From the NCBI GenBank assembly GCA_934167965.1, contig CAKPMJ010000003.1, forward strand, positions 1-64,000: DNA of 64,000 bases, in the 5' to 3' direction. The notes below the pieces were generated by a model. It worked only from the letters and a program-made list of their open reading frames with translations, searched no databases and was not told the DNA's origin. A program made the position numbers and the translations under genes. Of the stretch, positions 34,902-44,662 are shown in pieces. The DNA comes from an uncultured Clostridia bacterium. Lineage in GTDB: Bacteria > Bacillota > Clostridia > TANB77 > CAG-508. The stretch's first letter is position 1, and each line of letters starts with the position of its first letter.

Positions 34902-36125
34902 ATGGTTTTAGGTATTATTGCAGAATATAATCCATTTCATAATGGTCATTTATATCACTTACTAAAATCAAAAGAAAAAGCGAACGCCGATTGTACAGTA
35001 GCAATCATAGGTGGTAATTTTACTCAACGAGGAGAATCTTCTTTAATAGATAAATGGACTAAAGCTGAAATGGCAATTGCCAATGGTGTTGATTTAGTTA
35101 TTGAATTGCCTACTCTTTACTCTATTTCTAGTGCTGAAAATTTTGCAGATGGTGCTATTAAGATTTTAAATTCTTTAAAAATAGTAGATACATTATCTTT
35201 TGGTGCTGAAACAGAAGATTTAAATAAGCTAAACATTATTGCTAATATTCTATATAATGAACCTAAAGAATTTAAACTTATATTAGAAGGAAAACTATCA
35301 AAAGGAATATCATTTCCTAGAGCTAGAGAGGAAGCTCTTATACAATATTTAAATGATAGTTCTTATTCTACTATTTTATCTTCTCCAAATAATATATTAG
35401 GAATAGAATATTTAAAAGCATTAAAAAAACATAAATCTAAAATTCAACCTATATCTATAAAAAGAAAAGATGCTGGTCATTTAACTTTAGATTATAATGG
35501 CGAAGTTACTAGTGCTACAGCAATTAGAAATCTTATTAAAAATAATGATACTAAACGTGCTAAGAATTTTTTAACTCCTGCATCTTATACAATTTTAATG
35601 GATGAAATTAAAAATGGCCATTTCGTGCAAGATATTTCTTTATTTGAAAATATAATAATTTATAATTTAAGAAATATGACTTTAACTGAAATATCTAACT
35701 TGCCAGATGTATCTGAAGGTTTGGAAAATCTTATTAAAAAAGCTGCCAATTCTTGTAACACTATAGATGAGTTTATAAATATAGTTAGTTCTAAAAGATA
35801 TACTGAAACTAGAATCAGGCGCATATTACTATACTCTTTATTAAAGATAACGAAAAAAGATATGAATCTTTCTAAAAAAATTACTCCTTATGTTAGAGTT
35901 TTAGGTTTTAATGAAAAAGGTAAAAAACTTGTGTCTCAAATTTCAAAAGCTAACCCTAAAGTTTCAATAATTACATCTGTAAAGAAATTTATTGATTCTA
36001 ATCCTAATAAAAATTTACAAACTCTACTAGACAAAGATATATTTTCTACCAATGTATATACTTTAGGTTTTCCAAATGATTCTTGGAGTAACCTTGATTT
36101 CACTAAAAAAATCCACATAACTTAA
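34902..36125 (+). CDS. tmcAL: tRNA(Met) cytidine acetate ligase
   Basis: The 407-residue protein matches TmcAL (formerly YlbM). It opens with the nucleotidyltransferase HxGH-type motif GIIAEYNPFHNGHLYHL and GGNFTQRGE, then shows LSSPNNILGIEYLKAL and SATAIRNLI. It uses acetate and ATP to form N4-acetylcytidine at the wobble position of elongator tRNA-Met; a tRNA-Met(CAT) gene lies about 13 kb away in this window. AAAGGA precedes the ATG. Confidence 0.92.
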   Translation: MVLGIIAEYNPFHNGHLYHLLKSKEKANADCTVAIIGGNFTQRGESSLIDKWTKAEMAIANGVDLVIELPTLYSISSAENFADGAIKILNSLKIVDTLSFGAETEDLNKLNIIANILYNEPKEFKLILEGKLSKGISFPRAREEALIQYLNDSSYSTILSSPNNILGIEYLKALKKHKSKIQPISIKRKDAGHLTLDYNGEVTSATAIRNLIKNNDTKRAKNFLTPASYTILMDEIKNGHFVQDISLFENIIIYNLRNMTLTEISNLPDVSEGLENLIKKAANSCNTIDEFINIVSSKRYTETRIRRILLYSLLKITKKDMNLSKKITPYVRVLGFNEKGKKLVSQISKANPKVSIITSVKKFIDSNPNKNLQTLLDKDIFSTNVYTLGFPNDSWSNLDFTKKIHIT

Positions 36126-36137
36126 TGTTATGTGGAT
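36111..36137. terminator. Shared terminator of tmcAL and its convergent neighbour
   Basis: An 11-bp perfect stem (ATCCACATAAC and its complement, 5-nt loop) overlaps the tmcAL stop codon and ends 5 nt before the minus-strand gene, with A/T runs on both sides. Confidence 0.8.
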
Positions 36138-36141
36138 ATAT

Positions 36142-36891
36142 TTATTTTATACTAATTGTTATATTACTAACTACTCCATTTAAGAAATCAAATTTTAAAC
36201 TCATATCTTTTTCAACATATTCTATAGTGTATACTTTTCCATTATACTCATATATATATCCAAAAGATGGTTTCTTTACTTCTTGACCATATAAATATTC
36301 AAATACTCCTGTACTATTATATAACACTTTATATGTCCCTTGATTGTTTTCATATTCACCTATCTTTTTTTCGCTATGGTATTTTGATAATACATCTTCT
36401 ACACTTGATCCAATTTTTATTCCTCTACTTGTTTGTATTTCGCTTCCATAACCACTAATTCTTTTTACTTCTTCAGTATTTTTATCTACATCAATTATAA
36501 ATCCTTTAGAACTGTATCTATAAGTTTGATAGTTTAATCCTTCATATTCTTTTCCTGTCCTATTATATATTTCATCATATTCTCCTAAGACTGAAACTAA
36601 ATCATTAGATTTCATACCACAATAGATATCTCCTATTTTCAAATCTTTTTCTGAAATCTTTTTAGCTGATTTATGATTTTCATTTTTATTTACTGACTTT
36701 AACTCCGAATCTGAAAATTCTGTACTGCTATATTCATATCTTTGTTTCATGTTAACAGTATTTCCTTTTCCTTTTATTTTAAAGAATATAATACAAAATA
36801 TAACAATAATTACTATTAGTAAAATTAGAATTCCACCTAAAGAAATACTAAAATTTTTTTTAGTTCTTTTCCCTTTATTCTTCATAAACAT
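36142..36891 (-). CDS. Membrane-anchored protein of unknown function
   Basis: The 249-residue protein has a basic N-terminus and a transmembrane helix (about 16-40). The extracellular region contains two similar units, KIGDIYCGMKSNDLVSVLGE and KIGSSVEDVLSKYHSE. Each is followed by strands, and together they resemble the repeated small alpha/beta domains found in exported Gram-positive proteins. No catalytic motif is seen. It follows rnhA by 1 nt and is probably the last gene of the glgP-rnhA transcript. Confidence 0.65.
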   Translation of the reverse strand: MFMKNKGKRTKKNFSISLGGILILLIVIIVIFCIIFFKIKGKGNTVNMKQRYEYSSTEFSDSELKSVNKNENHKSAKKISEKDLKIGDIYCGMKSNDLVSVLGEYDEIYNRTGKEYEGLNYQTYRYSSKGFIIDVDKNTEEVKRISGYGSEIQTSRGIKIGSSVEDVLSKYHSEKKIGEYENNQGTYKVLYNSTGVFEYLYGQEVKKPSFGYIYEYNGKVYTIEYVEKDMSLKFDFLNGVVSNITISIK

Positions 36892-36892
36892 A

Positions 36893-37333
36893 TCATTCCT
36901 TTATTTTATCAATTTCGCTTCTTGCAAGTTCATCACATCTATTGTTAAGTTCGTCATCACTATGTCCCTTTACTTTATTAAAGGTTACTTTATGCTTTTT
37001 TGTTAAGTCATATAGTTCTTGCCATATTTCTTTATTTTTAACTGGCTCTCCACTTGCTGTTTTCCAGCCTTTTTTCATCCAGTTGTATATCCATCCTTGA
37101 TTAAATGCATTTACAGAATATGCACTATCACTATAAATATCAACTTCACATTCAACTTTTAGAGCTTTCAAACCTTGTAATATAGCTGTAAGCTCCATTA
37201 TGTTATTTGTTGTATTTTTTTCTCCACCTGAAAGTTCTTTTTTATTTTTCCCTGATATAAGAATAGCAGCCCAGCCACCTGGTCCCGGGTTTCCTGAGCA
37301 TGCTCCATCAGTGTAAATAATAACTTTTTGCAT
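36893..37333 (-). CDS. rnhA: Ribonuclease HI
   Basis: The 146-residue protein removes RNA from RNA-DNA hybrids. The catalytic acidic residues lie in IYTDGACSGNPGPGGWA, NIMELTAIL, IYSDSAYSVNAF and NRCDELARSEID, with the substrate-binding basic segment MKKGWKTASG. I chose the ATG at 37333; a GTG three codons earlier would leave AAGG with no spacing. It lies 12 nt after glgP. Confidence 0.93.
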   Translation of the reverse strand: MQKVIIYTDGACSGNPGPGGWAAILISGKNKKELSGGEKNTTNNIMELTAILQGLKALKVECEVDIYSDSAYSVNAFNQGWIYNWMKKGWKTASGEPVKNKEIWQELYDLTKKHKVTFNKVKGHSDDELNNRCDELARSEIDKIKE

Positions 37334-37345
37334 TTTTATCACACC

Positions 37346-39913
37346 TTAATTTTTTGTTATCCATTTCACTAAATCTAAGTTTTCACTATCTAATAGCATT
37401 TCGTGTCTAGGCATTACTCTGAATGTATATCCATAGTTTCCGCCACTTAATATTGATACATCTGCTACATAGTGATATCTCTTGTATTCCTCTTCACATG
37501 ATTCTAATTTCATAGGTACAATCATAATGTCTTCTACTGTTCCCTCATCTGAAATCTTTCCACAATATACTTGTACTTCTACATTCTCTGGATTTATATT
37601 TGGTAATGTAACATTACATTTTACTTCTATTGTATCTCCAGCATCAATTGTAGTATTTTCTGGATTTTCAACTTGTTCTATTAAAATATTATTCCAGTTA
37701 GTTTTTATATCTTTTTTCCAGTTTGTGTATTCTGCTACATTTGCTAAATCTGTATAATATTTATTTGTTAATTTTATAAGTGGCATATACAATTTATTTG
37801 TATAATCTACCAACATTCTCGCTGTACTATATTTTCCACCTGTTGTAATTATTGAATTTTTCATGCATTTAATCCAATTTTTAGATATACCATTTTCATC
37901 TTTTTCATAGAACATTGGTATTATTTTATTTTCTAATGTTCTATATATGCTTTGGCTGTCTGCAATGTCTTGTTCTTGATATGATACATATTCGTCATTT
38001 GTTCCAATACTCCATCCATTTGTTTGATCATATCCTTCAGCCCACCATCCGTCTAGTACACTAAAGTTTATTACTCCATTTACAGATGCTTTTTGTCCAC
38101 TAGTTCCTGATGCTTCCATTGGTCTTCTAGGTGTATTTAACCATACATCTACACCACTTACTAGATATCTTGATAGTGCAATATTATAGTTTTCTAATAA
38201 GAATATTTTCCCTTTAAATTGTGGCTTCATTGATAATTCATGTATATATTTTATTAAGTCTTGTCCTTCTTTATCTGCTGGATGTGCTTTTCCTGCAAAT
38301 ATTAATCTTACTGGTCTTTCTGAGTTATTTAATATATCTGTTATTCTTTCTAAATCATTAAATATTAATGTTGCTCTTTTATATGTTGCAAATCTTCTTG
38401 CAAATCCAATTATTAAATCTGTTGATTTTATATCTGATGTTATTTCTCTTATTTCATCATAACTTATTCCTGCTCTTCTTAATCTTGTTGTTACATTCTC
38501 TTTTACTAATTGGATTAATTTTTCTTTTCTTGCTAAATGTGCATTCCATAATTCTGCATCTGGAATATTTGCTATTCCTTGCCATGTTTCATCTGAATAT
38601 ATTTTATCTTGCCAATATGGTGTTAAATATTCATTGTATAATTCTTTTAAGTTTTGTGCAAGCCATGAACATGTATGAATTCCATTGGTTACATATGTTA
38701 TTGGTGATTCATTTGCTGCAATATTTGGCCATACTTCTCCAAATAACTCTCTTGAAACTTCTCCATGTAATTTGCTTACCCCATTTTTCTTTCCAGCAAT
38801 TTTTAGAGCTAATATTCCCATGTTAAATCCTGGCTCTAATTCATCACATGGCTTCATTCCTAGTTTTAGGAATTCTTCTCTTTCTATACCAAGTGATGGC
38901 CAAAATTCTTTGAAGTATTTTTCAACTAATGCTATTGGGAATATATCATTTCCTGCTGGTACTGGTGTATGTGTAGTAAATACTGTTTTACTACTTGCTA
39001 TATCTTTTGCTATTTCAAATGATACCTGCTTTTCTGCAATTATATCTTTCATTATTTCTAATGTTAAGAATGATGAATGTCCTTCATTCATGTGATATAT
39101 TGTTGGTTTTAATCCCAATTCTTTTAATAGACAAATTCCTGCCATTCCTAAGACTATTTCTTGTCTTATTCTCATTTCTTGGTCTCCACCGTATAGTCTT
39201 AATGTTACATCTCTGTCTTCATCATTATTTTTATCTATGTCAGAATCCATTAAATATAATTTAATTCTTCCTACTGTTATTTGCCATACTTTTAAGTATA
39301 ATTTTCTTTTTGGAAATTTTACACTTATTATTAAGTCTTCGCCTTTTTCATTTTTGACCGGGTGTATTGGTAAATCTTCTATATCCATATCTCTATACTC
39401 TGATTTTTGAACACCATATCCTTCTATTTTTTGATTGAAGTATCCATTTTTATACAATAATCCTATTCCCACTAGTGGAATCCCTAAATCGCTTGCTGAT
39501 TTTAAATGATCTCCTGATAATATACCTAATCCACCTGAATATATAGGAATAGTTTGATCTAATCCATATTCAGCAGAAAAGTATGCTATTAAATCATTTT
39601 TATTAGATCCATAGTTTTTATTAAACCATGTATCTTTACTTTTCATATAATCATCAAAATCTTTTACTACTTTGTTATATTCTTTCACAAATTCTGCATC
39701 ATTTGATGCTCTTTCTAGTCTTTCTTGTGATACTCTTCTTAAAAATTTTACAGGATTTTTTTCTACTATTTCCCATAAGTCTTTATCTATCTTTTTAAAT
39801 AACTTTAAAAATTCGGTGTTCCATGTCCACCATAAGTTATTTGCTATCTCTTGTAATCTATTTATATTTTTTGGCAATTGTGGATTTACTGTTATTTTAT
39901 TAAATACGTACAT
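37346..39913 (-). CDS. glgP: Alpha-glucan phosphorylase (GT35)
   Basis: The 855-residue enzyme cleaves alpha-1,4-glucans to glucose-1-phosphate using pyridoxal phosphate. Visible motifs are IANNLWWTWN, YFSAEYGLDQTIPIYSGGLG, THTPVPAGND, GFARRFATYKRATLI and the PLP-lysine region EASGTSGQKASVNG (about 611). It belongs to the shorter alpha-glucan phosphorylase branch and has a C-terminal beta domain. It suggests that glycogen or maltodextrin is used as a store. rnhA follows closely. Confidence 0.93.
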   Translation of the reverse strand: MYVFNKITVNPQLPKNINRLQEIANNLWWTWNTEFLKLFKKIDKDLWEIVEKNPVKFLRRVSQERLERASNDAEFVKEYNKVVKDFDDYMKSKDTWFNKNYGSNKNDLIAYFSAEYGLDQTIPIYSGGLGILSGDHLKSASDLGIPLVGIGLLYKNGYFNQKIEGYGVQKSEYRDMDIEDLPIHPVKNEKGEDLIISVKFPKRKLYLKVWQITVGRIKLYLMDSDIDKNNDEDRDVTLRLYGGDQEMRIRQEIVLGMAGICLLKELGLKPTIYHMNEGHSSFLTLEIMKDIIAEKQVSFEIAKDIASSKTVFTTHTPVPAGNDIFPIALVEKYFKEFWPSLGIEREEFLKLGMKPCDELEPGFNMGILALKIAGKKNGVSKLHGEVSRELFGEVWPNIAANESPITYVTNGIHTCSWLAQNLKELYNEYLTPYWQDKIYSDETWQGIANIPDAELWNAHLARKEKLIQLVKENVTTRLRRAGISYDEIREITSDIKSTDLIIGFARRFATYKRATLIFNDLERITDILNNSERPVRLIFAGKAHPADKEGQDLIKYIHELSMKPQFKGKIFLLENYNIALSRYLVSGVDVWLNTPRRPMEASGTSGQKASVNGVINFSVLDGWWAEGYDQTNGWSIGTNDEYVSYQEQDIADSQSIYRTLENKIIPMFYEKDENGISKNWIKCMKNSIITTGGKYSTARMLVDYTNKLYMPLIKLTNKYYTDLANVAEYTNWKKDIKTNWNNILIEQVENPENTTIDAGDTIEVKCNVTLPNINPENVEVQVYCGKISDEGTVEDIMIVPMKLESCEEEYKRYHYVADVSILSGGNYGYTFRVMPRHEMLLDSENLDLVKWITKN

Positions 39914-40003
39914 TTATCTTTCTCCTCCTTGGTATATTTTATTACATTTTATATTATCTATTAAATTCTTTTTTTTGTCAATAATTTTTCATAAATAAAT
40001 AGA

Positions 40004-40022
40004 GAAAGATTTGACATCTTTC
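40004..40022 (-). terminator. Weak terminator after clpC
   Basis: A 7-bp stem (GAAAGAT with ATCTTTC, 5-nt loop) lies 3 nt after the clpC stop and is followed by an A/T-rich but not T-only stretch. Confidence 0.4.
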
Positions 40023-40024
40023 CC

Positions 40025-42475
40025 CTATTTTGTTACTATTACTTTTTCGTTTTCTACATCTAAAGTAGCTAGTTTGTTTTTTTCGATTTTACCATCTAAT
40101 ATTGCCTCTGCTAAAGTATCTTCAACTAGATTTTGGATTGTTCTACGAAGAGGTCTTGCACCAAATGATTTGTCAATTCCTTTATTTGCAATTAGGTCTT
40201 TTACTTCTGGCTTGATATCTATTTTAATTTTTTGTTCTTTTAATCTATTTTGTACTTGTTTCAACATTATATCAATTATTTTACTAATCTCTGAATCATT
40301 TAGTTTATGGAATACAATTATTTCATCAATACGATTTATAAATTCTGGTCTAAGTTCTTTTTTCAATTCTGCCATAACATCTTTTTTTATGTTTTCATAT
40401 TCATTTTGACTATCATCTTTATTATTATTTGCAAATCCTAATGATTTTTTATCAGTTATTATTCTTGCTCCTATATTTGATGTCATTATAATTACTGTAT
40501 TTTTGAAATTTATCGTTCTACCATTTGAGTCTGTTAATCTTCCATCATCTAGAATTTGTAATAACATATTCATTACATCTGGATGTGCTTTTTCAATTTC
40601 ATCAAATAATATAACAGCATAAGGTTTTCTACGAATTTTTTCTGTTAATTGTCCTCCCTCTTCAAATCCAACATATCCTGGAGGTGAGCCTATTAATTTC
40701 GAAACAGAATGTGGTTCCATATATTCTGACATATCTATTCTTATAAGTGCATTTTCATCTCCGAATAATCCTTCTGCTAATGCTTTAGATAACTCTGTTT
40801 TTCCTACACCTGTTGGTCCTAAGAATAGAAATGATCCTATTGGACGGTTTGGATCTTTTAATCCTACTCTACCTCTACGTATTGCTTTACTTACTGCTTC
40901 TACTGCTTCGTCTTGTCCTACTACTCTTTCATGTAAAATATTTTCTAGATTTTTTAGTCTTTCATTTTCGCTTTCATTTATTTTACTTACTGGAATTCCT
41001 GTCCATGTTGCAATTACTTCTGCAATGTTTTCTTCTGTAATATTTATAATTGTTTTATTGTTTTTATTTTTCCATTTGCTTTCTTCTTTTTCATATTTTT
41101 CTTTTAATTCTTTTTCTTTATCTCTAAGTGCTGCAGCCTTCTCAAATTTTTGACTTCTTACCGCTTCTTCTTTATCTTTAGTTGTATTTTCTATCTCTTC
41201 ATGTAATTCTTTTAAAAATTCTGGTTCAGTGTATGTTTTAAGTCTTGCTTTAGAAGCTGCTTCATCTATTAAATCTATTGCTTTATCTGGTAAAAATCTA
41301 TCATTAATATATCTTACAGACAATTTAACTGCTGCCTCAATTGCTTGGTCTGTTATTTTAACATTATGATGTGCCTCATATTTATCTCTAATTCCATTTA
41401 ATATTTTTATAGTATCTTTTTCGCTTGGTTCAGGCACTGTTACTGGACTAAATCTCCTTTCTAACGCTGCATCTTTTTCAATGTATTTTCTATACTCTTC
41501 AATAGTTGTTGCTCCAATTAATTGAATTTCTCCTCTAGCTAGCATTGGTTTTAAAATATTTGCTGCATCTATTGCACCTTCTGCTGCACCAGCACCAACT
41601 ATTGTATGGATTTCATCTATAAATAAAATTACATCTCCTGCCTTTTTTACTTCTCCTAAGGCCTTTTTTATTCTTTCCTCAAAATCTCCTCTGTACTTAG
41701 CTCCTGCAACCATTCCTGATATATCAACACTTACTACTCTTTTTCCTTTTAATACTTCTGGAACATCTCCTGCATTTATTTTTTGTGCTAATCCTTCAAT
41801 TATTGCTGTTTTTCCAACACCTGGTTCACCAATTAAACATGGATTGTTTTTCGTTCTTCTTGATAAAATTTGAATGACCCTTTGAATTTCTTCACTTCTT
41901 CCTATAACTGGATCTAATTTTCCCTCTTGTGCTTTTTTAGTTAAATCCTCACCAAATTGATTTAAAGTTGGTGTACTGTTATAGCTTCCTATTCCTCTAC
42001 TTTCTCCTTTTGACTTTCCTCTTCCAGTACTTGATATATCTTCTGCTTCATTAATTACATTTACTATTTCATTATAAAGTTTTGGTAGCTCTACATCTAA
42101 GTCTAAAAGTATTTTTACTGCTATGCTATCTCCTTCTCTCATAATTCCTATAAGTAAATGTTCTGTTCCTATATAGTCATATCCTAATTTTCTTGCTTCA
42201 ATATAACTATTTTCTAATACTCTTTTTGTTCTTGGAGTAAATCCTAATGTTTCATCTATCTCTCCACCTGTTCCTACAAGGTCTGCAATTTCATTTTCTA
42301 TTTTTTCTGCAGTCACTCCTCTATTTTGTAATACTTTACTTGCTACACCTGCTCCTTCTTTTGTAAGACCATATAACAAATGCTCTGTTCCTATATAATT
42401 ATGCCCTAATTCTATTGCTATTTCATTTGCAAGTTCTATTGCCTTTTTTGCTCTAGTTGTAAATTTATATATCAT
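40025..42475 (-). CDS. clpC: AAA+ unfoldase ClpC
   Basis: The 816-residue protein has the double Clp N-domain with GTEHLLYG and GTEHLLIG, two AAA+ modules (Walker A GEPGVGKT about 220 and GPTGVGKT about 555), a UVR-containing middle domain (EKAAALRDKEKELKEKYEKE) and a C-terminal D2-small domain. The paired Glu residues of the two GTEH motifs correspond to the phospho-arginine docking sites known in Bacillus ClpC. It unfolds substrates for ClpP. Last gene of the ctsR operon; the operon McsB appears catalytically defective. Confidence 0.96.
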   Translation of the reverse strand: MIYKFTTRAKKAIELANEIAIELGHNYIGTEHLLYGLTKEGAGVASKVLQNRGVTAEKIENEIADLVGTGGEIDETLGFTPRTKRVLENSYIEARKLGYDYIGTEHLLIGIMREGDSIAVKILLDLDVELPKLYNEIVNVINEAEDISSTGRGKSKGESRGIGSYNSTPTLNQFGEDLTKKAQEGKLDPVIGRSEEIQRVIQILSRRTKNNPCLIGEPGVGKTAIIEGLAQKINAGDVPEVLKGKRVVSVDISGMVAGAKYRGDFEERIKKALGEVKKAGDVILFIDEIHTIVGAGAAEGAIDAANILKPMLARGEIQLIGATTIEEYRKYIEKDAALERRFSPVTVPEPSEKDTIKILNGIRDKYEAHHNVKITDQAIEAAVKLSVRYINDRFLPDKAIDLIDEAASKARLKTYTEPEFLKELHEEIENTTKDKEEAVRSQKFEKAAALRDKEKELKEKYEKEESKWKNKNNKTIINITEENIAEVIATWTGIPVSKINESENERLKNLENILHERVVGQDEAVEAVSKAIRRGRVGLKDPNRPIGSFLFLGPTGVGKTELSKALAEGLFGDENALIRIDMSEYMEPHSVSKLIGSPPGYVGFEEGGQLTEKIRRKPYAVILFDEIEKAHPDVMNMLLQILDDGRLTDSNGRTINFKNTVIIMTSNIGARIITDKKSLGFANNNKDDSQNEYENIKKDVMAELKKELRPEFINRIDEIIVFHKLNDSEISKIIDIMLKQVQNRLKEQKIKIDIKPEVKDLIANKGIDKSFGARPLRRTIQNLVEDTLAEAILDGKIEKNKLATLDVENEKVIVTK

Positions 42476-42491
42476 ATAAATCCCTCCTTTT

Positions 42492-43478
42492 CTATGATTT
42501 TATAATTTCTTTTATTATCTCTGATCTTTTTATATCTCTATCAAACTTGTCTAAGTTTTGTCCTATTTTCTTTTGTAAATTTGCCTTTTTTGTATATAAA
42601 TATAATTTTAATATTTGACTGTCTGTTATTTCTTTTATTATCCCTAAATCAACACCCAACTTTATGTCTGATAACAATTTTTCTGTTTCATCTTCTGTTA
42701 TTTTTTTACAATTACTAATTAAACCATAGCTTCTATAAACATTATCTTCTAATAAGATTTGATTTTTTGCAAGTATTCGTCTTGCTTCTCTTTCTTGCTC
42801 TATTACTTTTTCTACTATTACTTTCATCTTATTTATTATTTCTTCTTCTGTTGTTCCTATTGTTTGTTTATTCGATATTTCATAAATATCACTTGTTTTA
42901 GAACTTATGTCCACCCCAAAACTACGTATTGTATTTAATACCTTTTCTAAGTTTGCTGTTCTTTTTAATCCTGGCAAATGTAAAGTTATATATACTTTCA
43001 TTCCTGTTCCTACATTTGTTAATTTTTTTGTTAGATATCCATATTTTTCACTTTTAGCAATATCAAATGTTTCTTCTATTTTTTTGTCTATTTCTTTTGC
43101 ATAATTAAATGTTTCTTCTAATTCAAATCCTCCACTAAAAACTTGTAATTTTACATGATCATCTTCATTTATTATTATACATATATTTTCTTCATCATTT
43201 ACTAATATGTCATTATATCCATATTCGTTTTCTTTACATTCTTTACTTATTAAATCTTTTTCTACTAAAGTACTTTTCGTTATATCATCCATATCATTAA
43301 TTCTTAGTAATTTTAGATTATATCCTAAAGACAAAAGTTTATCTTTTATTTCATTTTCCATTTTTTTTGCTTCTTCTTTAGTTATGTTAAATCTGTAATT
43401 TCTGAAGTTTCTTATATACATTATTTTTGTATTAAATACTACATCTGATTCTTTTCCACTTTGTAAATACCAATTCAT
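42492..43478 (-). CDS. mcsB: Degenerate McsB arginine kinase homologue
   Basis: The 328-residue protein aligns with McsB from the N-terminal MNWYL through the ISNKQTIGTTEEEIINKM region, and it occupies the mcsB position. Key phosphagen-kinase motifs are eroded. SSRIRLARN reads NTKIMYIRN (16-24), NEEDHxR reads NEDDHVK (104-110), CPTNxGTGLRAS reads KLTNVGTGMKVY (152-163), and the RGxxGE loop before the ISN motif is missing. Loss of several arginines that bind ATP phosphates, and of the active-site Cys, predicts no kinase activity. It could still act as an adaptor or CtsR anti-repressor. Confidence 0.85.
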   Translation of the reverse strand: MNWYLQSGKESDVVFNTKIMYIRNFRNYRFNITKEEAKKMENEIKDKLLSLGYNLKLLRINDMDDITKSTLVEKDLISKECKENEYGYNDILVNDEENICIIINEDDHVKLQVFSGGFELEETFNYAKEIDKKIEETFDIAKSEKYGYLTKKLTNVGTGMKVYITLHLPGLKRTANLEKVLNTIRSFGVDISSKTSDIYEISNKQTIGTTEEEIINKMKVIVEKVIEQEREARRILAKNQILLEDNVYRSYGLISNCKKITEDETEKLLSDIKLGVDLGIIKEITDSQILKLYLYTKKANLQKKIGQNLDKFDRDIKRSEIIKEIIKS

Positions 43479-43488
43479 TTTATCACCT

Positions 43489-44049
43489 CTAATTTGATTT
43501 TTCTTCTTTCTTTATTTCATCTCTTATTTTAGCTGCATCTTCATATCTTTCTTCTTTTATAGCATTTTTTAAATCTTGTTTTAATTTTTCTAATTTACTT
43601 TCTGCTTTTTCTTCTACATTTTTTTGGTTAGAACTTACTATATCATCATTTGATATATGATTTCCCTTTTTTACATTTCCTAATCTACCCACATGTCTAT
43701 TTGCTCCTTGAATGTTTTTTAATATTGGATCAATCATCTTTTCAAATTCATCATAGCAATTACTGCATCCAAAATTTCCTGTATGTAAAAATTCATCAAA
43801 AGGTAATCCACATTGTTTACATTTTAATTCTACTGGACTTACTAAACTTGGTATAAAACTTGTTGTATTCATTTCATTAAAGAAATCACCTAAAAAACTT
43901 GAAAAATCTATTGGCATATTAAAGTTTATATTTGATATACCTAATTTTTCACTACATTCTGAACATAAAAATAATTGTTTTTTCTCTCCATTTATAATTT
44001 GTGTATATTTTACATTTGCTTCATTTTTTCCACAATTCTCACATTTCAT
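43489..44049 (-). CDS. mcsA: McsA, zinc-finger activator/adaptor
   Basis: The 186-residue protein starts MKCENCGKNEA at the ATG at 44049, which has AAAGGA upstream; an in-frame ATG six codons earlier has no suitable site. It has two CxxC zinc-binding pairs in the N-terminal half (CENCG, CSECSEKLG), another two in the centre (CKQCGLPFDEFLHTGNFGC) and a C-terminal UVR motif (LKNAIKEERYEDAAKIRDEI). In Bacillus it activates McsB and senses stress. All zinc ligands remain although the kinase partner looks inactive. Confidence 0.92.
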   Translation of the reverse strand: MKCENCGKNEANVKYTQIINGEKKQLFLCSECSEKLGISNINFNMPIDFSSFLGDFFNEMNTTSFIPSLVSPVELKCKQCGLPFDEFLHTGNFGCSNCYDEFEKMIDPILKNIQGANRHVGRLGNVKKGNHISNDDIVSSNQKNVEEKAESKLEKLKQDLKNAIKEERYEDAAKIRDEIKKEEKSN

Positions 44050-44074
44050 AATAATCATTCCTTTCATTATAAAT

Positions 44075-44524
44075 TTAATCAGCTAAATTTAATAGCATAT
44101 TTTTTAATATGTTAGCTCTTAAATTGTCTCTAATTTCTTTTGGTAATATAAGTACATTATCACTTGTAGCAACTCTTAATAGTTTTGCCTCTCTTTCATT
44201 TACTAATTTATATGTTAAAAAATCACTTATTAATCTATCAACATCTCCATTAGTTAATGAATCTCCCATATTGTTAATTATATGCATTAAATATTCTGAT
44301 TTAGTAATATTTATTTTTTTTATTGTGATGTGACCACCACCGCCTCTTTTACTTTCTACATAGTAACCTTGTGCTGGTTTGAACCTTGTAGATATTACAT
44401 AGTTTATTTGTGAAGGCACACAATTAAACTTTTCTGCCAAATCATTTCTTTGTATTTCTATTTCTGAGCTGTCATCGTCAAATAAATCCTTTATAAATTC
44501 TTCTATTATATCTGATACTCTCAT
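44075..44524 (-). CDS. ctsR: Class III stress repressor CtsR
   Basis: The 149-residue repressor has the N-terminal winged helix (NDLAEKFNCVPSQINYVIST) with the thermosensing glycine-rich wing ESKRGGGGHI (Arg about 60) and the C-terminal dimer domain. It represses clp genes at low temperature. In Bacillus the wing Arg is a target of McsB phosphorylation. A consensus CtsR operator overlaps its own promoter, so it is autoregulated. Confidence 0.95.
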   Translation of the reverse strand: MRVSDIIEEFIKDLFDDDSSEIEIQRNDLAEKFNCVPSQINYVISTRFKPAQGYYVESKRGGGGHITIKKINITKSEYLMHIINNMGDSLTNGDVDRLISDFLTYKLVNEREAKLLRVATSDNVLILPKEIRDNLRANILKNMLLNLAD

Positions 44525-44554
44525 CCTCTTTCTCCTTTTATTTATTTTTTTGTT

Positions 44555-44608
44555 TTTGACTTTCTTTGACCTTTATTGTTATTATACAACTTTTTATGAC
44601 AAATTCAA
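44555..44608 (-). promoter_or_regulatory. CtsR operator and promoter of the ctsR-mcsA-mcsB-clpC operon
   Basis: On the minus strand a promoter (TTGAAT 44608-44603, 16-nt spacer, TATAAT 44586-44581) is followed at 44571-44555 by GGTCAAAGAAAGTCAAA. This matches the CtsR consensus heptad repeat RGTCAAA-NAN-RGTCAAA at every position. Its place at and just beyond the start point suits repression. Confidence 0.9.
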
Positions 44609-44662
44609 CTTTTGTTTTTTATGTTAATTCGTTAGTATAGTTTTAAATTACCTAATTTATGT

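Noticed and set aside
38368..39095. Long plus-strand frames opposite glgP (up to 152 codons)
   Set aside because: Leu/Ile-rich translations of the antisense strand of a conserved enzyme, without ribosome binding sites; typical shadows in AT-rich DNA.
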